From an uncultured Clostridia bacterium (GTDB taxonomy: Bacteria > Bacillota > Clostridia > TANB77 > CAG-508): a stretch of DNA of 45,236 nucleotides. The position numbers were made by a program, and so were the translations under genes. The notes under the pieces were generated by a model. That model saw nothing but the letters and a program-made list of their open reading frames with translations. It searched no databases and was not told the DNA's origin. Shown here one piece after another: positions 15,067-22,844 of the stretch; the first letter of the stretch is position 1; each line of letters begins with the position of its first letter. The stretch is from NCBI GenBank assembly GCA_944387505.1, contig CALXFG010000014.1:1-45236 (forward strand), read 5' to 3'.

Positions 15067-16278
15067 ATGGAAAATGTATTTAAAGATTATGCTGCCAATA
15101 ACCATCATCCAGATTGGGAAAATATATCAAAAAGAGAAAAGCCTTTACTAACCAATCCAGGTGATATTCGTTCTGTTTTTGACAGAGATTATACAAGAAT
15201 TACACATTCAAATGCCTACAAAAGGCTAAAACATAAAACACAAGTATTTTTCTCCCCAGAAAGTGATCATATTTGTACAAGAAGTGAACATGTCTCTCAT
15301 GTTGAATCTATTAGTTACACAATCGCAAGTTATTTAGGCTTAAACACAGAATTAACAAAAGCAATTTCTGTTGCACATGATATTGGTCATAGTCCTTTTG
15401 GGCATGCTGGTGAAAAGATTTTATCCACTATCTGTCAAAGAGATTTAGGTTGTAATTTTTGGCATGAAAAAAATGGTTTAGAATTTGTCGATAAAATAGA
15501 ATTATTAGAAAATAAAGAACGATATAAAGATAATTTAGATTTAACATATGCAGTTAGAGATGGTATCATTTCTCACTGTGGTGAAATTGATGAAAATTGT
15601 TTAAAACCTAGAAAAGAATGTATTGATTTAACAACCTATGTCAGACCTAATCAATATGCACCATATACTTGGGAAGGTTGCGTCGTAAAAATTTCTGATA
15701 AAATTTCATATATTGGAAGAGATATTGAAGACGCTATCAGTTTAGGTATTATTGATGAACATTTAGATGAATTATATAAATTACTATATTATGATTTACC
15801 TGAAAAGAAGATTAATAACACAATCATTATTAATTACTTAGTATGTGATTTAGCAAAAAATTCAACTCCTGAAAAGGGATTATGTTTCTCAGAAGAAGCC
15901 TTTGATTTATTAAATAAAATTAAAGAATTTAATTATAGAAATATTTATTTCTCAGATAGATTAAAACCTTCTATTAAATATTTTGAATTGGTTTTAAATG
16001 AAATTTATGACACTTTAAAAGCTTGCTATGATGGAGAAAATACAATTACTTCTTTAAAAAACAGATTATCTAAAATTTCTATAAAACTTTATGATAGTTT
16101 CCTTGGATTTTTAACAAATTATTATGACTTAGGAAATCGAGATCAACTAAAGTTAATAAATGATGTTATTTTTGATTTTCATAATGAACAAGATTTTTAC
16201 AAATGTATTATTTACTATATTTCTGGAATGACAGATAAATTTGCCATTGAAATTTATAATGATATTATTGGATTTTAA
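15067..16278 (+). CDS. dgt: Deoxyguanosinetriphosphate triphosphohydrolase-like HD protein
   Basis: Hydrolyses dNTPs to deoxynucleosides and tripolyphosphate in the known family. HD-domain metal ligands are visible as RSEHVSHVE (first His) and AHDIGHSPFGHAGE (His-Asp). The preceding R-x-x-F-D-R-D-Y-x-R-I-x-H-S-x-A-Y-K-R-L-x-H-K-T-Q-V is diagnostic of dGTPases. The length (403-407 aa) is normal. The first ATG (15055) overlaps the AAAGGA ribosome site, so the ATG at 15067 (MENVFKDYAANN) is the likelier start. It is transcribed away from the kinase operon and ends at a strong bidirectional terminator. Confidence 0.93.
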   Translation: MENVFKDYAANNHHPDWENISKREKPLLTNPGDIRSVFDRDYTRITHSNAYKRLKHKTQVFFSPESDHICTRSEHVSHVESISYTIASYLGLNTELTKAISVAHDIGHSPFGHAGEKILSTICQRDLGCNFWHEKNGLEFVDKIELLENKERYKDNLDLTYAVRDGIISHCGEIDENCLKPRKECIDLTTYVRPNQYAPYTWEGCVVKISDKISYIGRDIEDAISLGIIDEHLDELYKLLYYDLPEKKINNTIIINYLVCDLAKNSTPEKGLCFSEEAFDLLNKIKEFNYRNIYFSDRLKPSIKYFELVLNEIYDTLKACYDGENTITSLKNRLSKISIKLYDSFLGFLTNYYDLGNRDQLKLINDVIFDFHNEQDFYKCIIYYISGMTDKFAIEIYNDIIGF

Positions 16279-16305
16279 AAGGGTTTCTTTTTAAGAAACC
16301 CTTTT
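16277..16305. terminator. Bidirectional terminator between dgt and the kinase gene
   Basis: A 13-bp perfect stem (AAAAGGGTTTCTT 16277-16289 with AAGAAACCCTTTT 16293-16305) and a 3-base loop. It overlaps the last codons of both convergent genes. Confidence 0.85.
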
Positions 16306-17748
16306 ATTTACATCTTTTTCTTGTATGTCTTTTTCACGATATGACACAATTTTATATGCATTTTTATTATCAAAAACAATTTTGATTACTTTTGTAAAAT
16401 TATCATTTACTGGTTTACCATATTCATCAATAATCAAACTTGCTTTATATTTCTTTAAAGTATCAAATGTATTCATTAATCCCATTCCTGTACCACCATC
16501 TTTTGCATGTGTTGTACTTGGTTTTATTCCAAGATTGATTAATGTATCTATTTCAAATTCTACACCAGAATCATAGACATATAAACTATAGGCACCATCA
16601 ATTAATCCTAATCTTACTAAGATACTTTTATTAGCATTTTCAGAATGGTTAATCGCTATAATCGCATTCTTTATCATATCTGCAATTAAAATTTCTAAGT
16701 CTTCTTTTTCAATATGTTTATTTACCATATGATAGATATTTCCATTTACTTGTAGTTGAAAATCTATTTTATTCTTTACACATTCTGACTGCATATATTT
16801 TAGCATACTATCAATTTCATTAATACCTGTTTTGGTTAGTTCTATGCTAACTGTTTCATCTTGCATTTCTTTTGATAAACTTTCGATTTTATCTTTTACA
16901 TGATTTTCATCTTCTACCTGATTTTTTAATACCATTTGTTCTAATTCATATTCTAATGATTTTTGCTTATGTGCTATTGAATGATTCTTTTTGTTAAGTT
17001 TCAAATTTTCTTTTTCTAATTCTTCTATTTCTTTCGTTTTGTTGTTTAATTCTTCTTTGATTTCTTCTACTTCTCTTTCTTGTAGTTTTTGTTTGTAGTA
17101 TAGCTGTAAGGATTTTTGGATGGTGATTAGCATAATAACAGTAAAAAATATGATATAAACAAATAACGATTTTACTACTTCCATATTCATTTTCATATTT
17201 CCAAATATTGCTAAAGAGAAAAAAATTGCAGTAGCTATATTTAAAATTACTAATCCTAAATACTCATTATGTTCATTTTTCTTAAAAAAAGCTATTCCTC
17301 TTTTTAATTTCTTTACGCTATATACTACTTTATACAAAAGAAGATATATGCTTAATATTCCTACTAATATTATATAGTTATTAACATTAAAAAATCTAAA
17401 AATAAAATAATTAATACTGGCTGAAATTAAACATATAATATAATTCACGCTAATTGAAATAGTGGTAATCATAATAGAATATCCTATATTTCTATTTGTT
17501 TTATTAGAAAAAATCAAAGCAATAAACATCATTAAGGACATTATTTGTATCGTTTCACCTATTTTATTTCTTATTACAATTGAAAGTATATCTATTATTA
17601 CTAAAACTAAAAAATATATTGGTAAATTCTTATATTTTTCTTTTATATCTAATATTTTATAATTAAATTTTAATGTAAATACTGTAATAAAAAGAATCAT
17701 AAAAAAATCTTTTATATTATTATCAGTTATAATTGTTCTAAAGTCCAT
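16291..17748 (-). CDS. AgrC-like membrane sensor histidine kinase (GHKL), 485 aa
   Basis: Residues 12-212 hold about six membrane helices. A coiled coil (220-255) leads to KKNHSIAHKQKSLEYE, with H256 or H260 as possible phosphoacceptor. The ATPase domain carries the N box DMIKNAIIA (N361), DSGVEFE (D393) and GGTGMGL (418-424). This layout matches AgrC/ComD-type peptide-sensing kinases, though no AgrB or AgrD is present. Its partner is plausibly the Spo0A-like regulator at 18955-19743. A 16-residue aromatic peptide ORF sits about 195 bases upstream with hairpins around it. The ribosome site is GAGGTG/AAAGGT. Confidence 0.85.
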   Translation of the reverse strand: MDFRTIITDNNIKDFFMILFITVFTLKFNYKILDIKEKYKNLPIYFLVLVIIDILSIVIRNKIGETIQIMSLMMFIALIFSNKTNRNIGYSIMITTISISVNYIICLISASINYFIFRFFNVNNYIILVGILSIYLLLYKVVYSVKKLKRGIAFFKKNEHNEYLGLVILNIATAIFFSLAIFGNMKMNMEVVKSLFVYIIFFTVIMLITIQKSLQLYYKQKLQEREVEEIKEELNNKTKEIEELEKENLKLNKKNHSIAHKQKSLEYELEQMVLKNQVEDENHVKDKIESLSKEMQDETVSIELTKTGINEIDSMLKYMQSECVKNKIDFQLQVNGNIYHMVNKHIEKEDLEILIADMIKNAIIAINHSENANKSILVRLGLIDGAYSLYVYDSGVEFEIDTLINLGIKPSTTHAKDGGTGMGLMNTFDTLKKYKASLIIDEYGKPVNDNFTKVIKIVFDNKNAYKIVSYREKDIQEKDVNKRVS

Positions 17749-17889
17749 TACCTTTAATCACCTCTATAAATATTAAATATACTTAGATTAATTCTAACAT
17801 TATCACTTTAATTATGTTTTTGATTATATCATAATAAAAATAATATTCACAACAAATTTCAAGTTTTCCACACAATTAATATTTATATA

Positions 17890-17930
17890 AAAGAAGAAGA
17901 TATTAATTAAAAAAATTAATATCTTCTTTT
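17890..17930. terminator. Hairpin terminator between the micro-ORF and the kinase gene
   Basis: A 15-bp perfect stem (AAGAAGATATTAATT 17894-17908 with AATTAATATCTTCTT 17914-17928) and a 5-base loop, T-rich on both sides. On the minus strand it follows the 16-codon ORF by 15 bases and precedes the kinase start by about 145. Confidence 0.7.
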
Positions 17931-17943
17931 ATAATACTTAAAT

Positions 17944-17994
17944 TTAAAAAACCCAATCTCTTATCCAGTTTAAAAAATCCTCAAACCAATCCAT
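17944..17994 (-). CDS. 16-residue aromatic amphipathic peptide
   Basis: ATG at 17994 is preceded by AGGTGGTGAGAGGG, a very strong ribosome site, and the frame encodes MDWFEDFLNWIRDWVF then TAA. Three Trp and four Phe alternate with Asp/Glu/Arg, giving an amphipathic helix. A terminator follows 15 bases later, so it forms a complete tiny transcription unit. It could be a secreted or membrane-active peptide (phenol-soluble-modulin-like), a signal for the adjacent AgrC-like kinase, or a leader peptide. It lacks AgrD features (no Cys/Ser thiolactone core). The existence call rests on the ribosome site and terminator alone. Confidence 0.45.
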   Translation of the reverse strand: MDWFEDFLNWIRDWVF

Positions 17995-18020
17995 CCCTCT
18001 CACCACCTTTTTCTTTCGTA

Positions 18021-18050
18021 TTTATAGAAAGCTGTATTACTTTCTATAAA
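18021..18050. repeat. Perfect hairpin upstream of the micro-ORF
   Basis: TTTATAGAAAG (18021-18031) and CTTTCTATAAA (18040-18050) form an 11-bp perfect stem with an 8-base loop, about 27 bases upstream of the 16-codon ORF start. It has no T tract, so it may be a regulatory hairpin in the leader or an operator. Confidence 0.5.
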
Positions 18051-18051
18051 T

Positions 18052-18088
18052 AAAAAATTACCATCTTCTTACGAAAAAAAGACGGTAA
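18052..18088 (-). terminator. Second terminator upstream of the micro-ORF
   Basis: AAGACGGTAA (18079-18088) pairs with TTACCATCTT (18058-18067) with one mismatch or wobble, and six T follow on the minus strand (18057-18052). It lies between the Rpn-like gene and the micro-ORF. Confidence 0.6.
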
Positions 18089-18125
18089 CGATAAGTGAAA
18101 AAAAATGGTAAAATTTTGTCGAACA

Positions 18126-18180
18126 TAAAAAAAAACATATCATAAATATCAATTATATTGTTTGATATCTATAATATGTT
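18126..18180 (-). terminator. Terminator of the Rpn-like gene
   Basis: Long near-perfect stem (18134-18152 with 18162-18180, two mismatches) followed on the minus strand by nine T (18133-18125). It begins about 50 bases past the stop at 18230. Confidence 0.75.
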
Positions 18181-18229
18181 CATTTTTCTTGTCTTTAGTA
18201 TTATAAATAAGTATTTCATATTTCATATT

Positions 18230-18511
18230 TTATAATTCATTAATTTCTTCTTCTGTTAAATTTGTTATTTTTTTGATTAACTTTATATCTAATCCTTCTT
18301 CTTTCATTTTTTTAGCAATTTTTTCTTTTTCTAGTTTTTCTCCTTCATCTAATCCTTTTCTCCTTGCCTCATACATTTCTGTGTTATAAGTCAATCTACT
18401 TCTTTCTCTAATTTCGTATATTTCTCTTTCATAATCATCTGCACTCATCTCAGTTAATTGTTTTACTGCTTCTTTGATTTCTTCATTTTCTTTTTTACAT
18501 TTTTCCATCAT
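18230..18511 (-). CDS. Stand-alone C-terminal segment of an Rpn-family (PD-(D/E)XK transposase) protein, 93 aa
   Basis: The sequence, with KENEEIKEAVKQLTEMSADD, EARRKGLDEGEKLEKEKIAK and a closing KEEGLDIKLIKKITNLTEEE, matches the charged C-terminus of Rpn family recombination-promoting nucleases. The nuclease domain is absent. ATG at 18511 has GGGGGAG 8 bases upstream; a GTG at 18538 is in frame but an in-frame TGA lies immediately before it. Published work on Rpn proteins describes an internally started short product that inhibits the full nuclease, so this could be such a short form left alone, or a truncated pseudogene. The clean ribosome site and terminator suggest it is expressed. Confidence 0.7.
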   Translation of the reverse strand: MMEKCKKENEEIKEAVKQLTEMSADDYEREIYEIRERSRLTYNTEMYEARRKGLDEGEKLEKEKIAKKMKEEGLDIKLIKKITNLTEEEINEL

Positions 18512-18538
18512 TTTCTGATCTCCCCCAATCACATACAC

Positions 18539-18888
18539 TCAAATCTTCTACTATTTATAAATACTTTCGAAATACTTTTATCTTAATATTAATTATTCTT
18601 AATTACATTTCAAATATATAAATTGGGAATATATGGATTTTTTAAATGTGAAATTATAGAAATAAAATATTCATACAAATTTATAAATTGATATAAGTTA
18701 TAGATACAAAATATAAATAAAAGTAAAAGAACTATTTTCAAAAAAATTATCCTGACTCTTTATTTTAATAATTAATTTCAAAGCAATAATATTGATTACC
18801 AAAAATTTGATTTAAAATTTTAAATATAAATAAAATGTTATGGGAATTACATTTATCAACAAAAAATTAACATATTATGACAAAAAGT
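18539..18888. other. AT-rich intergenic stretch without visible gene
   Basis: About 350 bases between the Rpn-like gene and the terminator of the response-regulator gene. It has very low GC, no ORF with a ribosome site on either strand and no strong inverted repeat. It presumably holds the promoter of the minus-strand Rpn-like gene, but no consensus pair stands out. Confidence 0.5.
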
Positions 18889-18932
18889 ATCTCTAATTGT
18901 ATTTTCCATTATTTTACAATACAATTAGAGAT
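18889..18932 (-). terminator. Terminator of the Spo0A-like gene
   Basis: A 15-bp perfect stem (ATCTCTAATTGTATT 18889-18903 with AATACAATTAGAGAT 18918-18932) with five T beyond it on the minus strand, 22 bases past the stop. Confidence 0.85.
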
Positions 18933-18954
18933 TTTGCAATACATTTTTTATTTT

Positions 18955-19743
18955 TTATATTTCTCTTTCAATTTTTTCTACATAATAATATATAAATTCC
19001 ATTGGTGTTGGAATACCAGTTTCTGGGCTTACTCTTGCTCTATAATATTCCAACAAATCATCTACTGGTGTATTATTCCAAGCATGTATAATGGCATTTT
19101 GAATACCATTTGTAATTGTGTTTCCAGATTTTTTGTATATGTTTGTTAAATGTCTAATCACATTTGTATTATCTCCTTTATTTTCAATCAAATATAAGAT
19201 TGCATCATGGATATATTTTCTTCCTACCATTTTAGCAGGTATTCCTATTAAATCTAATTCTCTAACAATGCAGTCTGATATCTTTTTTCTATTATCCTCC
19301 AATTCCTCTTTTAATGTTTCCAATGTCCTTTCTGGTGTTACTTCTCTTAAACTTATTAATTTATTCAAAACATAATCCGCTGAATATCTTGGATGATTTT
19401 TGTATAATATGATATCTGCACCATTTTTATGAACGATGTCATATATTCTTTTTGAATTGATATGTGTTGTTACCACAATAATCGGTTCGTAACCTAGATT
19501 CAACTTTTTAAGTTCTGACAAAAATCCCAAAGAATCTGCATTTCCTGTCATACTGTTATTTAATTCTAAATCTAATATAATACCTTCTGGTTGCTTTAAC
19601 TCTGCATACTTTAGTCCTTCTATATCAGAGTCTGTGATTCCAATAATTTCTACATCATTTCTATTCTTTACACTGCTAATAAAATTGTTACAATCATTCT
19701 TATCATCTTCTATTATTAGTATTTTCATAGATTTTGTTGTCAT
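18955..19743 (-). CDS. Spo0A-like response regulator, 262 aa
   Basis: N-terminal receiver domain: acidic pocket in IIEDDKND (residues 11-17), phosphoacceptor D58 in GIILDLELNN, Thr in VVTTHINS and Lys in ILYKNHPR. The C-terminal domain, from about residue 148, follows the Spo0A DNA-binding fold: ELDLIGIPAKMVGRKYIHDA, then a helix-turn-helix ending in IIHAWNNTPVDDL. It is likely a variant of the sporulation regulator, or a Spo0A-like regulator paired with the AgrC-like kinase 1.2 kb downstream. ATG at 19743 has GAAAGGG 7 bases upstream; an in-frame ATG 16 codons earlier lacks a ribosome site. It is divergent from the XRE gene. Confidence 0.85.
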   Translation of the reverse strand: MTTKSMKILIIEDDKNDCNNFISSVKNRNDVEIIGITDSDIEGLKYAELKQPEGIILDLELNNSMTGNADSLGFLSELKKLNLGYEPIIVVTTHINSKRIYDIVHKNGADIILYKNHPRYSADYVLNKLISLREVTPERTLETLKEELEDNRKKISDCIVRELDLIGIPAKMVGRKYIHDAILYLIENKGDNTNVIRHLTNIYKKSGNTITNGIQNAIIHAWNNTPVDDLLEYYRARVSPETGIPTPMEFIYYYVEKIEREI

Positions 19744-19897
19744 ATATACACACCCTTTCTTCTTTTTTATAATGTTACCATATTTCTCCATAAAACACCA
19801 TAATTCTACAAATATTTTACCATGTGTTCAAATATATTATATTGTAAAATTTATATAATTTCATACTTAAGATTTTTTGTGATAGGAGGAAATTTAC

Positions 19898-20245
19898 ATG
19901 AATAAATCTGATATAGAATTAGAAAAACAAGAACAAATTTCAAGAGGTAAAAGAATTAAATATATTCGAGAAAATGAATTACATATGAATAAAACACAAT
20001 TAGCAAAAGAAATTGGTATATCTAGTCAATTTCTTGGACTAGTTGAAGAAGGTAAAGGAAATTTAATGTATAGAAGCATTCGAAAACTTAGAGATTTGAG
20101 TGGTCATTCTGCTGATTATATTTTATATGGGCTTGATGATACAACAATTGATAAAACTAAAGAACTACTAAGTACATATAGCGATAAAGAAATTGAAACA
20201 GCTATGAATATGATTAAAGATATTGCTATTTTCATAAAAAATTAG
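19898..20245 (+). CDS. XRE-family transcriptional regulator, 115 aa
   Basis: The helix-turn-helix spans about residues 15-70, with NKTQLAKEIGISSQFLGLVE as recognition part and an SinR/Cro-like layout. The C-terminal helices may dimerise. AGGAGG lies 9 bases before the ATG. It is divergently transcribed from the Spo0A-like gene across a 154-base spacer, a common layout for a regulator controlling its neighbour and itself. Probably followed in the same transcript by the 51-aa membrane protein, since the terminator lies after that ORF. Confidence 0.88.
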   Translation: MNKSDIELEKQEQISRGKRIKYIRENELHMNKTQLAKEIGISSQFLGLVEEGKGNLMYRSIRKLRDLSGHSADYILYGLDDTTIDKTKELLSTYSDKEIETAMNMIKDIAIFIKN

Positions 20246-20361
20246 TCGATTTCTTAAACTTTTTTGTACTTTTTGTATTATTTTGAATATATTATATTGA
20301 TTTTAATATATTACTTTCATAAAATATTCCATATAAGATATTATAAAAGGTGGAATGGTTT

Positions 20362-20517
20362 ATGATAAGTAATTATATCATTTATTTTTATACTTTACCA
20401 AAAGAAGAACAAGTAGAGCAATTGCTAATAATTTTACTTTTCTTTTTCATTTTGTTTCTTGTATCTATTTTTTTAGATTTTATATTATCAAAATTCAAAA
20501 AAGATAAAAATTCGTAA
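20362..20517 (+). CDS. 51-aa single-pass membrane protein
   Basis: ATG at 20362 follows AAAAGGTGG by 8 bases. The product is MISNYIIYFYTLPKEEQ, then a ~24-residue hydrophobic helix rich in Leu and Phe, then a basic tail KFKKDKNS. A terminator follows immediately (20524-20549). It lies 116 bases after the XRE gene. I see no family signature; bitopic peptides like this can be toxins, kinase modulators or small regulators. Confidence 0.6.
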   Translation: MISNYIIYFYTLPKEEQVEQLLIILLFFFILFLVSIFLDFILSKFKKDKNS

Positions 20518-20523
20518 TTATTG

Positions 20524-20549
20524 AGCTAAATATAAAATATTTAGCTTTT
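20524..20549 (+). terminator. Terminator after the 51-aa membrane protein
   Basis: AGCTAAATAT (20524-20533) pairs perfectly with ATATTTAGCT (20537-20546), loop AAA, followed by TTTATTTT. Confidence 0.8.
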
Positions 20550-20573
20550 ATTTTCATATAAAACTTTTTTTGA

Positions 20574-20602
20574 TTGTTATTTTCTTCTATTTTTGATATA
20601 CT
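20574..20602 (+). promoter_or_regulatory. Promoter predicting a leaderless radical SAM mRNA
   Basis: TTGTTA (20574-20579), 17-base spacer, TATACT (20597-20602). The ATG is at 20612, only about 9 bases after the -10 box, so transcription would start within a few bases of the start codon. No Shine-Dalgarno sequence is present. Confidence 0.6.
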
Positions 20603-20611
20603 GTATGTATT

Positions 20612-21529
20612 ATGGAAAGTTTATATAGATACACAAAATTAAATGAATATTATATAAAACGATTTGGAGAAAAAGTTTTAAAAATATGCATTAATGGACA
20701 TTTTAGTTGTCCTAATCGTGATGGGACTTTAAGTTATTCTGGTTGTATCTTTTGTAGTGAATGTGGTTCTGGAGAGCATTTAGATCCATATAAAGATATT
20801 TCAGAGCAAGTAGAAGATTATTTTAACTCTCCTCGTTCTAATAGAGCTAATAAATTTATTGTATATTTTCAAAATTTTTCAAATACATATGATTCTATTG
20901 ATAGCTTAAAGAAAAAATATGATAGTGCACTAATCAATCCTAAAATTATTGGATTATCAGTTGCAACAAGACCCGATTGTATTAATGAAGATATCGTAAA
21001 ACTCTTATATTCTTATACTAATAAATATTATGTTTCAGTAGAATTAGGATTACAAACATCCAATGAAGAAATTGGAAAATTTATTAATAGACAATACTCA
21101 AATGAACAATTTGCAAAAGCTGTTGAATTGCTTAATCAATATCATATTGATGTGATTGCTCATACTATGGTAGGATTACCAAACGAAACTTTTGAGGATA
21201 TACAAAATACAGTAGATTTTATAAACCAACATCATATCCAAGGTTTAAAAATTCATAATACTTATGTCGTAGAAAATACTGTCTTAGCAGATATGTATAA
21301 TAAAAATGAATATCAGCCCATTTCTTTAGAATATTACTTAGATTGCTTAGCATATATTATTTCACATATTTCTCCTGATATTGTGATTCATAGAATATCT
21401 GGTGATGCTCCTAAAGATATATTAATTGCTCCTAAATGGGATTTACACAAAAAGTGGATACTAAATGGTTTGGATAAAAAATTAAAAGAAGAAAATTTAT
21501 ATCAAGGGATATATTATGGAACAGATTAA
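20612..21529 (+). CDS. Radical SAM protein, YhcC-like (TIGR01212 type), 305 aa
   Basis: The iron-sulfur cysteines are C33, C45 and C48 in CPNRDGTLSYSGCIFC, the spacing typical of the YhcC/TIGR01212 family rather than the simple CX3CX2C. GLSVATRPDC and ELGLQT form the SAM barrel, and HTMVGLPNET the next conserved segment. The length is normal. The family is linked to RNA modification, but its reaction is not established. There is no ribosome site before the ATG, and the promoter is so close that the message is probably leaderless, unusual among the strongly Shine-Dalgarno-driven genes here. Confidence 0.9.
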   Translation: MESLYRYTKLNEYYIKRFGEKVLKICINGHFSCPNRDGTLSYSGCIFCSECGSGEHLDPYKDISEQVEDYFNSPRSNRANKFIVYFQNFSNTYDSIDSLKKKYDSALINPKIIGLSVATRPDCINEDIVKLLYSYTNKYYVSVELGLQTSNEEIGKFINRQYSNEQFAKAVELLNQYHIDVIAHTMVGLPNETFEDIQNTVDFINQHHIQGLKIHNTYVVENTVLADMYNKNEYQPISLEYYLDCLAYIISHISPDIVIHRISGDAPKDILIAPKWDLHKKWILNGLDKKLKEENLYQGIYYGTD

Positions 21530-21531
21530 AA

Positions 21532-21580
21532 GATTTTGAGGACGAAAAAAGGAAAAAATGAGTCCGTCCCCAAAATCCCT
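21532..21580. repeat. Dispersed palindrome, second copy with GAGTCCGTCCCC
   Basis: GATTTTGAGGACG (21532-21544) pairs imperfectly with CGTCCCCAAAATC (21566-21578). The core AAATGAGTCCGTCCCC is identical to that at 6084-6099. It lies between two convergent genes, so it could also serve as their terminator. Confidence 0.6.
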
Positions 21581-21582
21581 TT

Positions 21583-22317
21583 TTATATCATAACTCTTTT
21601 TACATTTTTCTTTAACCATTTATCAATTTCGAAATAATTTGGTATATATTGTTGAACTAAATTATAGAAATTGTTACTATGATTAGCAAATATCATATGT
21701 GACAATTCATGAACAATGATTGCATCAATTTTATCTTCTGGTAACATGATGAGCCTATTACTAAAATGAAGTGCTTTTTTGCTTGGTATACAACTACCAT
21801 ATTTACTTGTTGCATCCCCCACCTTGCATTCATAGTATTCTGTTTTCATTTTTTGACTCCAATATGGTAGTCGCTTTTCTAAATATTCTTTTGTTTTTAC
21901 ACAAAGAAATCTTTTTACATATTTATCTATGATTGCTTTATTGTCTTCATCTTTCAATATTTCTGGTATTTCGATAATAAATTGTTTATTTTCTTCATCT
22001 AAGATAATTTTTATTCTTTTTTTAGAAACATATTCTATTTGTATACAGAAATCTTCACCTTTATAGCTTATCTTTTCTCCTGTATACCAATGTTTCATTT
22101 TGTCATTCTCTTTAGAAATGATTTTTAGATATTGTTCATATATTTGTTCTTCATTTTGCTTAATAAATTCCAGCATTCTTTTTTTAGATAAATATTTAGA
22201 TTTACTAATGTTCAAGACATTCCCTTTAAAATACATTTTTATTAAATTTGTATGTCTATAATTTCTAATGATAACTGGAATTTCTTTTTCCCTAATTTTT
22301 ATATACGCATTTGCCAT
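21583..22317 (-). CDS. YgjP-like metallopeptidase domain protein (DUF45/M48-type), 244 aa
   Basis: Zinc-dependent peptidase candidate. The catalytic motif is VHELSHMIFANHSNNF, with H203, E204 and H207 forming HExxH and H213 a likely third ligand. KYGSC-P upstream is conserved in this family. Residues 1-90 form the beta-rich N-terminal part. Substrates are unknown in most members. It is the last gene of the six-gene minus-strand operon and starts 43 bases after the phosphatase stop. Confidence 0.88.
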   Translation of the reverse strand: MANAYIKIREKEIPVIIRNYRHTNLIKMYFKGNVLNISKSKYLSKKRMLEFIKQNEEQIYEQYLKIISKENDKMKHWYTGEKISYKGEDFCIQIEYVSKKRIKIILDEENKQFIIEIPEILKDEDNKAIIDKYVKRFLCVKTKEYLEKRLPYWSQKMKTEYYECKVGDATSKYGSCIPSKKALHFSNRLIMLPEDKIDAIIVHELSHMIFANHSNNFYNLVQQYIPNYFEIDKWLKKNVKRVMI

Positions 22318-22359
22318 TGTTATTTCAATTCCTTTTTTTTAGTTTTCAATCTTTGCTTC

Positions 22360-22827
22360 TTATTTTATAATGTTTTCCCTTTCTAAATATTCCAAAAATC
22401 CAGTGCATCCTTCTACAATATCCTGATAAGTGACTGTAAAGTTTCCTGTGTACCATGGATCTGCAATATCTCTTGGATTTTTTGAGAAATCTAAAAGTTT
22501 ATATATTTTATTGTCTTTATCATTTCCTACAATTCTTTGGATATTTCGAATATTACTTTCTTCCATCCCAATGATATAGTCGTATTTTTCATAATCCTGT
22601 TTTTCAATTCTTCTTGCTTTATGTTTTGTATATAGGATTCCTTTTTCATCTAATTTATCTTTTGTTCCATAATGCATATCATTTCCTATTTCTTCATAAC
22701 TGGTTGCCGCTGAAGCAATAGAAAATTGCTTTTCTAAGCCTTTCTTTTTTACCATATCTTTAAATACATATTCTGCCATAGGAGATCTACATATATTTCC
22801 TAAGCATACAAATAATACTTTAATCAT
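22360..22827 (-). CDS. Low-molecular-weight protein-tyrosine phosphatase, 155 aa
   Basis: The P-loop CLGNICRS (C8, R14) at the N-terminus is the CX5R(S/T) signature. The general acid Asp lies in DIADPWYTG near residue 124. YDYIIGMEESN is the conserved central strand. Length is normal. These enzymes dephosphorylate Tyr (and sometimes Arg) on proteins. It sits 17 bases downstream of the Nudix gene, fifth in the operon. Confidence 0.93.
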   Translation of the reverse strand: MIKVLFVCLGNICRSPMAEYVFKDMVKKKGLEKQFSIASAATSYEEIGNDMHYGTKDKLDEKGILYTKHKARRIEKQDYEKYDYIIGMEESNIRNIQRIVGNDKDNKIYKLLDFSKNPRDIADPWYTGNFTVTYQDIVEGCTGFLEYLERENIIK

Positions 22828-22844
22828 ATTTTTTACCTTTCCTA

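Noticed and set aside
17944-17994. AgrD-type autoinducer precursor beside the AgrC-like kinase
   Set aside because: No cysteine or serine ring residue, no charged tail, and no AgrB gene in the window; kept only as an unclassified peptide.
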